Positions 29,496 through 39,327 are shown, numbered from the stretch's first letter. The stretch is 64,000 nt of DNA from Candidatus Peribacteria bacterium (GCA_031261265.1 JAISKI010000046.1:1-64000); one strand, 5' to 3'. Numbers and translations: made by a program. Notes: a model not told the origin generated them from the sequence alone.

Positions 29496-30455
29496 TTATC
29501 TTATAATTATCTGTGGAACAACTTTTTTAAATGCATGTTCAAATGCATTATACCATTCTTGGTCAGGAGTTGATGTCCCAACATATCTTGCTCTATCGAT
29601 CTCGATATAGATCTCCTCAGGAAGCTGAGGGATATTTACAAAATATGGAGAGAAGTCTAACTCCTCTTCTCCCTTATAATTATAAGCGTTCTTTTCATCA
29701 TTATTTTCTAACAAATCCGAGTGCAAAAGAAAGATGTGAAAATATTTCTTTTTCCATGTATTTCCCAATGGAGTAAGTAATTTTGTACTTTTCATATCTC
29801 CTTTGAAACCTTCAAGATCCTCTTGGATCTCTAGATTCATTTGTTCTATACTTCCTTTTTGAATGGGATGTATATCAGGAAAGTCATTACATCCGATTAT
29901 TTCCAAATCCAATGTAAAATCATTTCCCTTTTCAATCCATTCAGCTATCTTCGCTTCAGGAAATTTAATGAGAAGTTTTTTTAGATTAAAATCCTTATGA
30001 TAACCTCCCGTTAAATCCCATGCTATCCCAATAGCCTTGAAGGGTACCTTATCTTTTCGCCATTCGGCGAAGGCTTCTATTTTTTTTGCCAATTCAGCCT
30101 CAAGACCTCTTTTACTATATTTACCTGCACCAATCATTGCTTCCAAACGAACATTTTTGTCTCTTTCTGTGAGACAGAGTCCCTCTGTACTGAAAGTATC
30201 GGTATAATGATAGAACTTACCATTTTTATCGGTAAAACTACCTTCCCAGGTAATCGTAAGTGGTTGGCGAGCGTCTGCCATCAACAATCGTTGCTCACGA
30301 GGGGGAATAGAATCAAAAGATTCTGTTCCTTCATTGATATTCACGATTTGCTTACGAATTAGCGTATCAGCAATAGGATTATTACCACAAGATGATACCA
30401 AAGTAATCATAACAATTGTTGTTATGATCATACTGATTTTTTTTATTGTTGTCAT
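29496..30455 (-). CDS. Predicted lipoprotein, 319 aa
   Basis: The signal MIITTIVMITLVSSCG has lipobox VSSC. The mature part is mixed alpha/beta with Trp- and Tyr-rich stretches (TITWEGSFTDKNGKFYHYTD) and no recognised family. No TGA codons. It lies 19 bp downstream of the 438-residue membrane gene with an A-rich leader (AAAATAAAAAAGAC-ATG), probably one transcript. Envelope location is inferred from the lipobox. Confidence 0.68.
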   Translation of the reverse strand: MTTIKKISMIITTIVMITLVSSCGNNPIADTLIRKQIVNINEGTESFDSIPPREQRLLMADARQPLTITWEGSFTDKNGKFYHYTDTFSTEGLCLTERDKNVRLEAMIGAGKYSKRGLEAELAKKIEAFAEWRKDKVPFKAIGIAWDLTGGYHKDFNLKKLLIKFPEAKIAEWIEKGNDFTLDLEIIGCNDFPDIHPIQKGSIEQMNLEIQEDLEGFKGDMKSTKLLTPLGNTWKKKYFHIFLLHSDLLENNDEKNAYNYKGEEELDFSPYFVNIPQLPEEIYIEIDRARYVGTSTPDQEWYNAFEHAFKKVVPQIIIR

Positions 30456-30474
30456 GTCTTTTTTATTTTATGTT

Positions 30475-31791
30475 TTACTGTTGTTGATTAACTCCTAAAG
30501 CGTCTCTCAATTTCTTAAGAGGAAGACCTGTTTTTTGTTCCAGAGTATCTATAATCTCTTTGAAACATTGGATATAAGATTTCCAATTAGTATCCTCTTC
30601 TGTACGAGATAAATCATCAATGTCTTTTTGAATTGAATTGATAGTCCCCTCATAGGTCTGTCTGATACCATTAGCATCTCCCGAAGGGATTGCTTTAATC
30701 TGTTTTTCCAAAGAGAGAATTTCTTTACTCTTTTGTGTATACTCTTTTTTCAGACTTGATGGCAACCATCTTTTATGTCTTACTCCACGGAAGAAATAAT
30801 GCATATAAAATAGTCCCAAAAAAATGATAGCAGTTGCAATAACGAGAGTACCAATAATACAAAACGCTAAAGCTCCTGTAGATAGTAATTCGGGAGAAAG
30901 ACTATGTCTCATAAAAGCCGCTTTCAAGAACCATCCTGATTTTGCAAGACAAACGATAAAGCCTAAAACAACAAAGAACGACCCAATTCCACTTTTTTTT
31001 ATCTTATATTCGTCAGGTTTTCCATCACGGACTTGTTTTACATCCGTATGCTCTGCAAACCATTTAGCGGTTAAAGAAGTAGAATTGGATTTAGTAGCAA
31101 AAATATCGTCATCTAACGTCTTTTTACTCTGTTTTTTTCTCTCGTTTAAACGCTCCAATTCTTCTGCCAAGCCTTCAGCTTCATATTTCGCTTGGTCATG
31201 TAAATACAAAAACCAAGTTCCAACAAGAGAACCAGCTAAATTAATTAACACAAGATTGAAGACATCTTCTACCGCGAAAATCATAATTCCTGCTTGTATA
31301 GCGGACTCAAAGAATCCAAGAACACAGAATATTCCAAGAAAAGTTAATAAGTACCGTAGGAAAGAATAGTTTTTAAAGTATTCTTTGTCTTTTTCATCCA
31401 ACCAATTCTCGTTGGCAATAGTATTGAGTTCTACTTGAGCAGTATTCTTTTCTTGCCTAAGTTCAGCCAATACTCCTGCGTTGGATTGTACATTGTTAAT
31501 TTTTCTATCTCTTTCGTCTTCTTTCGATTTTTTGAGTTTCTTTTTCGCATCGATTTTAGACGCATTATCGCTTTGAGCAACAATTTGTTTATCATAGGCA
31601 TCTCGAACGAAATCGATAGTATCAATGAAGTTAGCATCGTTGGCTCCAGAATTTTTTACAAACTCTTTTGCTCGACCTTCATAGATCTCATCTGTTTCAG
31701 CTTCTTGTCTGCCTTCAAATGTTGAAGACCTCACATTGGAAAGTATTCCCAATACTTGATCCAAAGGAAGAATGTTTTTAATTTCTTTCAT
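30475..31791 (-). CDS. Polytopic membrane protein with coiled coils, 438 aa
   Basis: About four TM helices in two pairs (residues about 148-195 and 270-335: LLTFLGIFCVLGFFESAI, IGSFFVVLGFIVCLAKSG, GALAFCIIGTLVIATAIIF). Charged coiled coil lies between and around them. No family recognised. No TGA codons among about 20 Gly. Co-directional with the lipoprotein gene downstream and the 209-residue gene upstream, so it may form an envelope module. Function unknown. Confidence 0.6.
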   Translation of the reverse strand: MKEIKNILPLDQVLGILSNVRSSTFEGRQEAETDEIYEGRAKEFVKNSGANDANFIDTIDFVRDAYDKQIVAQSDNASKIDAKKKLKKSKEDERDRKINNVQSNAGVLAELRQEKNTAQVELNTIANENWLDEKDKEYFKNYSFLRYLLTFLGIFCVLGFFESAIQAGIMIFAVEDVFNLVLINLAGSLVGTWFLYLHDQAKYEAEGLAEELERLNERKKQSKKTLDDDIFATKSNSTSLTAKWFAEHTDVKQVRDGKPDEYKIKKSGIGSFFVVLGFIVCLAKSGWFLKAAFMRHSLSPELLSTGALAFCIIGTLVIATAIIFLGLFYMHYFFRGVRHKRWLPSSLKKEYTQKSKEILSLEKQIKAIPSGDANGIRQTYEGTINSIQKDIDDLSRTEEDTNWKSYIQCFKEIIDTLEQKTGLPLKKLRDALGVNQQQ

Positions 31792-31899
31792 CTTTTAGAT
31801 TGTTTTTTGTCTCACTGCTCCTTTTTCATTTTTTCGGAGACTGGAGAAATTAATACTTATTTTATTTTGTGAATTCTTTTTTAAAGTAGTTGAATTCAT

Positions 31900-32529
31900 C
31901 TACTCTTTTTGAGAATACGTTGTCACCACAGCATTAAAGATCCCTTTAACCTGATCTTCTCTCTCTGCCGATCCAACGATAGCGTACAAACTTTCTTCTA
32001 TTCCATATGTTGTCTCAAAAGAAACGATCGTCTCTTCCAAATCATCATATTGCTTTTCAGAAAGCAGTTTTTCAATCAATCTTTTTCGTTCTGAGAAGTC
32101 TTGCTCCTCTTCCCTAGTAGAAAGTTCGAAATAGATCCACAATAACTCGTCCCGATAATAAAAAAGTTTTTTTTGCCGATCTAGGAGACTAGCTGAAAAC
32201 TCCTTCAACGGAAGTGTTATCTTTTCAAATGTCCAACTGTAGACTAATTGAAACACATGATTGTAGCCAAGATACTTTGTAAATTGCCTTCTAGTACACA
32301 AATCAAAAGGATGATCTGTCCCTAAAAAGGTACAAATTTCTTGGATACTGTCGTACGCTTCTTTCGCCGATAGTTTTCCATTTTTTAGTTGTGAGATGTA
32401 CTCGGTGATTAAACCAAGTACCTTTTTCTGTCCTGGCGGTGGCAAAGAAAGAAACTTACGTCTACTTTCTTCTCCATACATCACTGCAGAAGAAATTCTC
32501 TCACCCAGTCTTTTAAAACTAAGTTTCAT
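31900..32529 (-). CDS. Hypothetical helical protein, 209 aa
   Basis: Mostly helical and charged (LSFKRLGERISSAVMYGEES start), with no signal peptide and no recognised domain. It has an ATATAT-spacer promoter and a 58-nt leader. No TGA codons. The next gene on the strand starts 108 bp downstream, perhaps in the same transcript. Confidence 0.55.
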   Translation of the reverse strand: MKLSFKRLGERISSAVMYGEESRRKFLSLPPPGQKKVLGLITEYISQLKNGKLSAKEAYDSIQEICTFLGTDHPFDLCTRRQFTKYLGYNHVFQLVYSWTFEKITLPLKEFSASLLDRQKKLFYYRDELLWIYFELSTREEEQDFSERKRLIEKLLSEKQYDDLEETIVSFETTYGIEESLYAIVGSAEREDQVKGIFNAVVTTYSQKE

Positions 32530-32587
32530 AAATTACTATTTTTTAATGTTAATGATCACATCATCAGAAATAAATCTGATATTGATG

Positions 32588-32616
32588 TTTATAATGATAT
32601 ATATATCAAAAGTCAA
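32588..32616 (-). promoter_or_regulatory. Promoter with GATATATATATC spacer
   Basis: Minus strand TTGACT, 17 bp, TATAAA. The 13 bases after the -35 box (TTTGATATATATA) are identical to those at 8015-8043. Confidence 0.7.
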
Positions 32617-32728
32617 GTCAATTTTTATAAAATATCATATTTAACCATATGCAAATTTTGATTTGAAAATACCAAGGATATCTCTACCATAGAGAGTGAT
32701 CAAACTTTTACCTTTTTACTCTTCTCTC

Positions 32729-33076
32729 ATGTCACAAATATCAGACAACCAACAACCTGAAATCACCAACGATGAACAGTTTCTCGATGAAACGCTTACT
32801 CTCGCTGGATTTGACCCTGAAAGGGATGATTTTGAGTTGCTAAAAGAGGAATTACTCCCCTTACTTGAAGAGAGAATTACGCTAAAAATCTATCAAGCAT
32901 TGCCTACCGAGGAGGATAGAAAAGCCTTTGATAAAATGATGACTTCTGATGAGGAAGTGGATTCTGAAGTGATCAATGATTTTTTCACCTCAAAAATTCC
33001 GAATTTTGATGACTTTATGGCGGATATCTATATCGAATTTCAAGATGAATATCTAGAAGCCATGAAGGGAGAATAA
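32729..33076 (+). CDS. DUF5663-like small acidic protein, 115 aa
   Basis: Acidic helical protein: LLKEELLPLLEERITLKIYQ and LPTEEDRKAFDKMM resemble the DUF5663 proteins seen in CPR genomes (unknown function). ATG 32729 follows a pyrimidine-rich leader (TTTTTACTCTTCTCTC). It ends 4 bp before the stop of the convergent lysozyme-like gene. No TGA codons. Family assignment from memory of the pattern only. Confidence 0.55.
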   Translation: MSQISDNQQPEITNDEQFLDETLTLAGFDPERDDFELLKEELLPLLEERITLKIYQALPTEEDRKAFDKMMTSDEEVDSEVINDFFTSKIPNFDDFMADIYIEFQDEYLEAMKGE

Positions 33077-33080
33077 GCTT

Positions 33081-33920
33081 TTATTTCTCTAGTTCCCACT
33101 TTAGCACCTTCAAATATTCTGCGAAGATTCCATCCTTTTTGCTTTCTCCCGTTCGAACATCATTTTCATATCCTTCTCGGAAATACTTTGGAGATGCGGG
33201 AGTAATGGCTCCATAGACAGTAGCACCGCTAAGTCCATTGTAAAGTGCGGAAAATCTCAAAAGATCCGTCTGAGTCGCTCCCGTGTAGCTCAGTCCAATA
33301 TTGAGTCAATCTGCTTTATTTTTGTCATTGTATCGACTAATTTTCGTCTTTGAAAAGTCTAGAAAATCCTGCACCGTCTGCAGGAAAAGTTCTTCGGTGA
33401 TTTCTCCTGTCCCATAGTCCTTACTCACGATCTGGAAAGGTCCATCCCCGTTTCTCGGAAGTGCATAGCTACAAGTTGATTCTCTATATCGCACTGCGAT
33501 AGTCAAAGGAGTAGGAAAATTATTTACAAAGCTGAGATTATCGAGCGTATTATACCGCCCAAGACAATTACTAGCTACCTCATCATCCAATAAAAGTTTA
33601 TCTCCATATTTTTCTAAAAACTCAGCTTTTACGGTTTTACTCTGCTGAATAAAGAGATTTTTTCTATTGGTAATCTGGGTAAAACTCCAATCCCTCAAAC
33701 TGGTGAGAAGATAGCTCAATCTCGTATCATACCCTTCTACAGCTTTTTGGAGCTTTGCGAACTGCTGATAATACTTCCATAAATCTGCATTATCTGCGGA
33801 AGAGAGTGCATTTTGAAGATTAGTGAGCTGTTTAGTATCGGTATCGGTGGGAGTATACGCCTGAGTATATGCAAAAAGTCCAAATCAGACCACCAAAAGA
33901 GAAAGAAAAATTTTTTTCAT
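33081..33920 (-). CDS. Secreted lysozyme/transglycosylase-like protein
   Basis: 279 residues with TGA in the signal peptide (KKIFLSLLVVGFGLFAYT) and at 33303. The core has TIAVRYRESTCSYALPRNGDGPFQIVSKDY. The Glu in YREST and the G-x-G-PFQI motif mirror the catalytic Glu and GLMQI motif of goose-type lysozyme or SLT folds. An N-terminal helical region (about 30-90) precedes it. Likely cleaves peptidoglycan outside the membrane. TAA stop at 33081. Confidence 0.65.
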
Positions 33921-34030
33921 CAGCAAAACAGATAGAAGATAAATCCCCTTAAACTTAGGAATATGAAAAAGAAATGCAAGTGTAAACAAAAAGCCCCAGA
34001 AAGGGACCTTTACATATAATAGTGTAATAA

Positions 34031-35044
34031 CTAGATATATCTTTTTTTGTAGAGTTTATATCCTCCATAGACGAGCAGAGCAATAACCACCATTCCTAAA
34101 GCATCTTCTACGGGTCCAGTTTTTGGAACTTCCTCAATCTTTGGTGGAGGTGGAGGCGTATCATCAGTTTTCATTGCCTGCACTGGATAACGGACTTCTT
34201 TACCTCCATCTAAGGGTCTAAATCGGAAGAGGTGTTGTCCATCTCGCGTCATCGTGTAATCATATCTTTCATCAGACATTTTTACGGTAGCTAGACGGAT
34301 AAATTTTTCCTGTTGGAGATCAAAGAGCAATAAGTCTGCCAATCCTCCATTTTCTACGGCAGTCCATCTCAAAGTGATCGTGTTTCCTGAAATAGTATGA
34401 GTGACATTTGCTAAGCCCCAGTCGGTGGAAGCTGCTCCATGTTGAGCATAAGAATCCGTTGACTCTCCTTCGGTAGTAGAGAGAGTAGGAATAGTTTCTG
34501 CTGGAGTGGGAGTAGAGATAAACATTGTGTCAAAGTCTCTACAATCCTCACCGCTACCATAACGAGCCTCTGCGAGGTTGAAACAGAATTGCTTTGAAGG
34601 GATTCCGATTTCATTTTTATCATTAATTGCTGGAGAATAGTAGGTGGTAAAAGGCGTAATTACAAGATAATAACTCTGAGTAGCTACGACTCCATCCTGT
34701 ACTCCCAAAGAAAAACTTACTTTCCCATCAATACTAATGTTTGCACTTGTGAAACGGAAATCTTTCCCTGATAATTGAAGATAAGCCTGATCTACATCAT
34801 CTATAAAATAAGGACTATAACTAATCTTGTAGTCTCTCATCGCCTCCCCATATTTATCATTGAGAAGTGGCGATTCTAACTTAACCTCTGAAGCATCTAT
34901 TGATACGAAAGAAACTTGACTTGCCCCTGTATATCCATGAGGTAAATCTTTAGCTAAATCTGAGACAGCAGGCATTGATTGTGCTGTGACGAAAGCGGAA
35001 GCTCCTACTACTAAGGAAGTAAGGGAGATTGCTAATTTTTTCAT
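34031..35044 (-). CDS. Surface protein with LPXTG-like C-terminal anchor
   Basis: 337 residues. A signal peptide (KKLAISLTSLVVGASAFVTA) and a beta-sandwich-rich ectodomain, including a fibronectin-III-like stretch around ITLRWTAVENGGLADLLLFD. The C-terminus has EVPKTGPVEDALG followed by a hydrophobic helix (MVVIALLVYGGYKLY) and KKRYI, the layout of a sortase sorting signal with PKTGP in place of LPXTG. A low-complexity Thr/Pro/Ser linker is present. No sortase gene is in the window. No TGA codons. Confidence 0.75.
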   Translation of the reverse strand: MKKLAISLTSLVVGASAFVTAQSMPAVSDLAKDLPHGYTGASQVSFVSIDASEVKLESPLLNDKYGEAMRDYKISYSPYFIDDVDQAYLQLSGKDFRFTSANISIDGKVSFSLGVQDGVVATQSYYLVITPFTTYYSPAINDKNEIGIPSKQFCFNLAEARYGSGEDCRDFDTMFISTPTPAETIPTLSTTEGESTDSYAQHGAASTDWGLANVTHTISGNTITLRWTAVENGGLADLLLFDLQQEKFIRLATVKMSDERYDYTMTRDGQHLFRFRPLDGGKEVRYPVQAMKTDDTPPPPPKIEEVPKTGPVEDALGMVVIALLVYGGYKLYKKRYI

Positions 35045-35178
35045 CTGTAATACATAAGTGATAAAATAAATACTACAAATAAAGTATATTCACAAAAAAA
35101 ATAAAAGCAAATTTTTAAGGACATTTTTACAAAAAACCTCCCCTTTCAGGGAGGATCTATTGAATAATAAGGTAAAAC

Positions 35179-35931
35179 CTATGAATTCACATTATGATAT
35201 ACATGATCAACATCGTCATCTTCTTCTAAAGCATCGGAGATTCTTTCGAATCTTTCCAAATCTTCTCCTGTTAAATTCACCGTATTGTCCGCAAAATAGT
35301 GCAAATCCGCTTCGGCGATATGATAGCCTAATTCAGCAATCTGTTTGCGAACGGTAATAAAGTCAGCTTTTTCGGTGTATACTTCGGCGGTGCCGTCTTC
35401 AATAGCTACATCACTGATAGCGAGTTCCATTACTTCCATTTCAAGTTTATCTGCATCGAAAGGCTCCACTTTTTCCATTTCTCTACCTTTGTCTTCATAT
35501 TTGATACTTACTCCATCAATTACGATGAGTCCTTTTTCCTGAAACTGCCGTGCAACTGCACCTATTTCCGCCATCGCACCACCTGCTTTGGTCAGAATTG
35601 TCCTCACTGCTGAGCTGGTTCTATTCGTATTTGAGGTAATGGTTTTTATCAGAAACGCTGAGCCATTTGGTCCGTAGCCTTCATACATTACTTCTTTCAT
35701 TTCTTCGCCTTCCAGCTGTCCAGAACCCTTCAAAATGGCTCTGTCGATGACATCTCTGGGCAATCCGTGGTATCTCGCTTTTTCGAGGACCATTTCCAAA
35801 GCGGGGTTCATTTTAGGGTCTGCACCGTTTTTTGCAGCCATTTGGATTTTCTTTCCGATGATAGAGTAGATCCTTGATTTTGCAGCATCTCCACTTGCTT
35901 TTCTGGCTGCGATACTATGTCGTCTTCCCAT
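35179..35931 (-). CDS. yebC: YebC/TACO1-family regulator
   Basis: 250 residues starting MGRRHSIAARKASGDAAKSR, then AAKNGADPKMNPALEMVLEKAR, YEGYGPNGSAFLI and the C-terminal YTEKADFITVRKQI. The family acts as a transcriptional regulator and, as shown for TACO1/YebC, as a translation factor easing polyproline-type stalling. ATG 35931 is chosen because the conserved N-terminus begins there, although the frame runs further upstream. It lies 40 bp after the RhuM gene on the same strand. No TGA codons. Confidence 0.92.
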   Translation of the reverse strand: MGRRHSIAARKASGDAAKSRIYSIIGKKIQMAAKNGADPKMNPALEMVLEKARYHGLPRDVIDRAILKGSGQLEGEEMKEVMYEGYGPNGSAFLIKTITSNTNRTSSAVRTILTKAGGAMAEIGAVARQFQEKGLIVIDGVSIKYEDKGREMEKVEPFDADKLEMEVMELAISDVAIEDGTAEVYTEKADFITVRKQIAELGYHIAEADLHYFADNTVNLTGEDLERFERISDALEEDDDVDHVYHNVNS

Positions 35932-35971
35932 GGGTGATAGTGATAAGAGTAAAAGTCTGACTTCTGTAATG

Positions 35972-37036
35972 TTATGGATTTGGTTGTTGATTTCCAGAGG
36001 AAGAGATTTCTCCCAGCAATTCACTTTCCAGCAGTTCAAACCTGTCAAAATCACTCTGAAAAACCTGATCCTGAGTAATACGATATTTTTCAAATTCCGT
36101 TTCAGCTTTTTCTTTTGCTATTTGTGCAGAGATTCTCCCTGCATCTTGTAGCAATTTTTGATCATCAGCTAGAAGAAATTTATCTAAACGAATCGCCCAA
36201 TCTGCCATTGTCATCGTAATTCATTTTTTAGCTCTATTCTCTGCCAAATCCAGATAAGCATTCACAATTCTTCCTAGAGATTCTAGTTCATCTTTAGTTA
36301 AATAATTTTTCGCGATAGCTACATCAGCTTTTCTGATAGGTCATTTTGGACTATATTTTCGAGTAGTGAGTCCCATATGTTCTTTATCAGCATCAGTTCT
36401 GTGATGAATAATCTCTGCTGCTGTCTGTCAGGTTATCGCGAAATGGAGCTTATTTTGTACGGTTGCAAAAAATTCTAATGTTTGTGGAGCTTGAGGATCA
36501 TAATCAATACTACATTGAGCATAAATATCGGTGATTTTCTGATAGAATCTCCTCTCACTCATGCGTATAGCACGAATTCTCTCCAATTGTTCATCAAAAT
36601 AATCCTTTCCAAAAGGTTGATGAGGATTTTTGAGTCTTTTGTCATCCATAGCAAACCCTTTGATGATATATTCTTTCAGGACTTGTGATGCTCGAATTCT
36701 GAATCTTGTGGCTTGTCTGCTATTTACACGGTAGCCAACTGAAATGATAGCATCGAGATTGTAAAAAGCAATATTTCTCTGAACCTGCCTCTCGCCTTCT
36801 GTTTGAACTATTGGGAATTTCCCAAGAGTTGCTCATTCTTCTAATTCTCAGGTAGCGTAAATATTTTTTAAGTGTTCGTTAATTGTGGAAATATCAACTC
36901 CAAAAAGTTCTGCCATGGTTTTCTGATTGAGCCAAATAGTTTCATTAAATAACCATGCTTCTACCCTTACTTCTCAGTCAGGAGCAGTATAGATAAGAAA
37001 ATCCGAAAAGTCTGAGGGGACAATATTAGTTAACAT
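35972..37036 (-). CDS. rhuM: RhuM family protein
   Basis: 354 residues through several TGA codons. The N-terminus has VRVEAWLFNETIWLNQKTMA, LFGVDISTINEHLKNIY and GYRVNSRQATRFRIRASQVL, the DNA-binding-like signature of the RhuM family (PF13310). GFAMDDKRLKNP and a long helical C-terminus follow. First named from a Salmonella pathogenicity island, the family is widespread and its function is unclear; it often travels with mobile or defence genes. A standard-code reading would see only fragments. The start is at ATG 37036. Confidence 0.85.
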
Positions 37037-37136
37037 TTTTGAGATAAGAGAGATAAATCCACCAGAGTATAGAAATTTAATTTTCTATTGCAAGATATTT
37101 TTGACAGAAAATTATTTTTATGTTCCAGAGGATATC

Positions 37137-37580
37137 TTACTCTCTCTTTCCATTAATTACCTCCTTGATATCCTGCAACCTGTGTCCTTTCCTCATCAGT
37201 TTTTGAATGATATCAAATCCATCTACCCCTTTCTTCTTGTACGCTTCAATTTCTTTCCTAATCCCTGAGGCTATTCCTTCGCTGATGTCAGCTTTATTTT
37301 CTTCTATAAGCTGGTCTAAGAGCCCTTTATCAATCCCTTTTTGTTGTAATTTCTGCTTAATCACGAAAACAGGCTTCCCCTTTTTGATCACTTCGCTGTA
37401 AAAGTAGCTTTCCGCATATTTATAATCATTAATGAAGTCGTTTTTTTTCAGACTTTCCATCGTGTGGGTGATTTGTTCGGTGTCGTAGCCTTTTTTGTAC
37501 AGTAAAATCCTCATCTCCTGCTCCGTCTTGGGATAGCGAGAAAGGTAAGAAAGTGCGTATTCCATGCAGGGATTTGCCAT
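37137..37580 (-). CDS. recX: Regulatory protein RecX
   Basis: 147 residues with three RecX helical repeats: CMEYALSYLSRYPKTEQEMR, LKKNDFINDYKYAESYFYSE, KGKPVFVIKQKLQQKGID. RecX binds RecA filaments and limits recombination; no recA is in the window. ATG 37580 is selected since homology begins at MANPCMEYAL. A 184-bp gap with GATTATCCCGATT..CGGG-type inverted repeats separates it from tsf. Confidence 0.8.
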   Translation of the reverse strand: MANPCMEYALSYLSRYPKTEQEMRILLYKKGYDTEQITHTMESLKKNDFINDYKYAESYFYSEVIKKGKPVFVIKQKLQQKGIDKGLLDQLIEENKADISEGIASGIRKEIEAYKKKGVDGFDIIQKLMRKGHRLQDIKEVINGKRE

Positions 37581-37764
37581 TGTGATGTTCAAAGTAAGAT
37601 AAAAAGAAATCTGATTATCCCGATTGTTCGGGAATTGTAGTATGGCGATTTCTCCTGCGTTATCAAGGTCAGATTTTAGGTAGAAAAAGCTTCCCGATTT
37701 CATCCGAAGATTCAGAAGTAAATCAAGAAGCTTTCTATTTAAATAGTCTGATTTTTTCTTGCTA

Positions 37765-38559
37765 TTAAATAGCGAATCTGATAAACTTGCTAACCACAAA
37801 TCCTTCCGTGAGCAAATCTTTTACTTTCTTCCCACCATCACGAATGTATTCCTGTTCGAGTAGCACATCATCAGCAAATGCTTTATCAATTTTTCCTTTC
37901 ACGATATTCTCAATCATTGCTTCTGGCTTCCCAGCTGCTTTGAGTTCTTCGGTGAATTTTATTTTGAGTGCATCTTTTTCACTGGTAGAAATTTCCTCAA
38001 AAGAAAGATACGTTGGGTTCATTGCAGCAACTTGTAAAGCGAGTTCTTTTGCGATTTCTTCACTTCCATCAAAGTAAATAACAGAAGCAACTTTATTTCC
38101 TGGATGATTATAAGCAAAAGTCTGGTCGGTAGTGATGAGGACTCCTCCGATTTTGATATTCTCTCCGATTTTTCCTACGAAGTCGGTAATCAGAGAAGTA
38201 ATTTCTGATTGGATGTTTTCATCGAGTTCCTCAAAACTCTCTACGTTTTTAGTAGAACTAGCAAGTTTATCGAAAACGTTTGCAAACAAGGTCTGGAAAT
38301 GTTCATTTTTCACTACAAAATCAGTTTCGCAAAGTAATTTGAGTCCAATAGTTTTTCCCTCGCGAGTTTCTACTTTAATCATTCCTTCATTCGTCTCTCT
38401 GTCAGCTTTTTTTCCCGCTTTAGCGACTCCTTTTTTCTTCAATACTTCAATAGCTTGTTGGAGGTCTCCACCGCATTCTTCTAGAGCAGATTTACAATCT
38501 CCGAGAGGAGCGAAGGTAGTATCGCGAAGTTCTTTAACCAAGTTTAAGTCTATTTTCAT
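37765..38559 (-). CDS. tsf: Elongation factor Ts
   Basis: 264 residues. The N-terminal UBA-like helix has LVKELRDTTFAPLGDCKSAL with KKKGVAKAGKKADRETNEGM. The core has CETDFVVKNEHF (the TDFV motif that contacts EF-Tu) and HPGNKVASVIYF. It recycles EF-Tu-GDP in the cytosol. No rpsB lies upstream, unlike in most bacteria where rpsB-tsf is conserved. No TGA codons. The stop TAA lies within an AT-rich palindromic region. Confidence 0.95.
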   Translation of the reverse strand: MKIDLNLVKELRDTTFAPLGDCKSALEECGGDLQQAIEVLKKKGVAKAGKKADRETNEGMIKVETREGKTIGLKLLCETDFVVKNEHFQTLFANVFDKLASSTKNVESFEELDENIQSEITSLITDFVGKIGENIKIGGVLITTDQTFAYNHPGNKVASVIYFDGSEEIAKELALQVAAMNPTYLSFEEISTSEKDALKIKFTEELKAAGKPEAMIENIVKGKIDKAFADDVLLEQEYIRDGGKKVKDLLTEGFVVSKFIRFAI

Positions 38560-38600
38560 GGTATCCTATATATAAATGAATAAAAAATCTGAATCTTGAT

Positions 38601-39107
38601 CTATTGTTTCCCAATTTCATATTGGGTGAGATCAATTTCAGGAGATGAGCTATTTGTAGGGATTTGTTGTGGATTTTCAAGTCCAATTTTGCTCTGGTAA
38701 TGATCTGCATCAAAAAGATTTAAAACCCAGCTTCCTAATCCTGCAAATCCAGAAAAAAACTTAGTTGCTCCGTTGGTGTCTCGTTGATATTTTCCATCGT
38801 AGGCTTGTTTTATACAGAGGATTCCGAGGATGAGCACAGGAATAGTAATAATTCCTCCGAGGATAGAAAAAAATTTTCCAAAGAGGAGTCCAAAGATGAA
38901 TAAGATTACGTCCAAAAAAATTATTAGCACGAGAAGCACTATCCATCCCATGGATTGTTTGATATGATGGTGCATGTAGGGGGAAACGTCTTGTTGCTGG
39001 AGCGAGAGGAGCAATCCAACGAAAAGGTACATCATCACCGCTTGCTTTTTTTCTGCACTGCTGGGAAGGTAGTTATCCCGAGTATTCGGAGTCAGATTTT
39101 CAGACAT
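38601..39107 (-). CDS. DUF4870-like membrane protein
   Basis: 168 residues with three hydrophobic segments: VMMYLFVGLLLSL, WIVLLVLIIFLDVILFIFGL and FSILGGIITIPVLILGILC. The HHHIKQSMGW motif between helices 1 and 2 resembles DUF4870/YtxG-type small membrane proteins. No TGA. It lies 28 bp downstream of the 63-residue gene, perhaps in one transcript. Function unknown. Confidence 0.55.
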   Translation of the reverse strand: MSENLTPNTRDNYLPSSAEKKQAVMMYLFVGLLLSLQQQDVSPYMHHHIKQSMGWIVLLVLIIFLDVILFIFGLLFGKFFSILGGIITIPVLILGILCIKQAYDGKYQRDTNGATKFFSGFAGLGSWVLNLFDADHYQSKIGLENPQQIPTNSSSPEIDLTQYEIGKQ

Positions 39108-39135
39108 AGAGGTAGGAGTAGCTAAGTAAAGTAGG

Positions 39136-39327
39136 TTATTTTTTATGATATCCTTTTTTGTCTCGATCGAAGTATAGAATCATGTTGTAGATCTCTTTGT
39201 GGAGTTTGCTGTCTGTGAAGGTGGGATTTTTTGCACATAAGGAAAGAATTAATTCTTCCACGGATCCAGAGTGGATGGCGGATGATTGCAGGGGAGCTTT
39301 ATTCTCCTGTGCTTGAAGTTCCATCAT
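39136..39327 (-). CDS. Small hypothetical protein, 63 aa
   Basis: MMELQAQENKAPLQ start and a helical C-terminus (KLHKEIYNMILYFDRDKKGY). No recognised family. It is supported mainly by position, just upstream of the membrane gene on the same strand, and by a clean TAA stop. Confidence 0.4.
   Translation of the reverse strand: MMELQAQENKAPLQSSAIHSGSVEELILSLCAKNPTFTDSKLHKEIYNMILYFDRDKKGYHKK

Noticed and set aside
30824..31369. Plus-strand open frame of 181 codons
   Set aside because: Antisense to the four-TM protein gene; no promoter or leader.
35932..36093. N-terminal extension of YebC to a start at 36093
   Set aside because: The family N-terminus begins at MGRRHS (35931); the extension would overlap the RhuM stop region and has no homology.
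37581..37799. N-terminal extension of RecX to 37799
   Set aside because: RecX homology begins at MANPCMEY (37580), and the extension would overlap the tsf 3' end.
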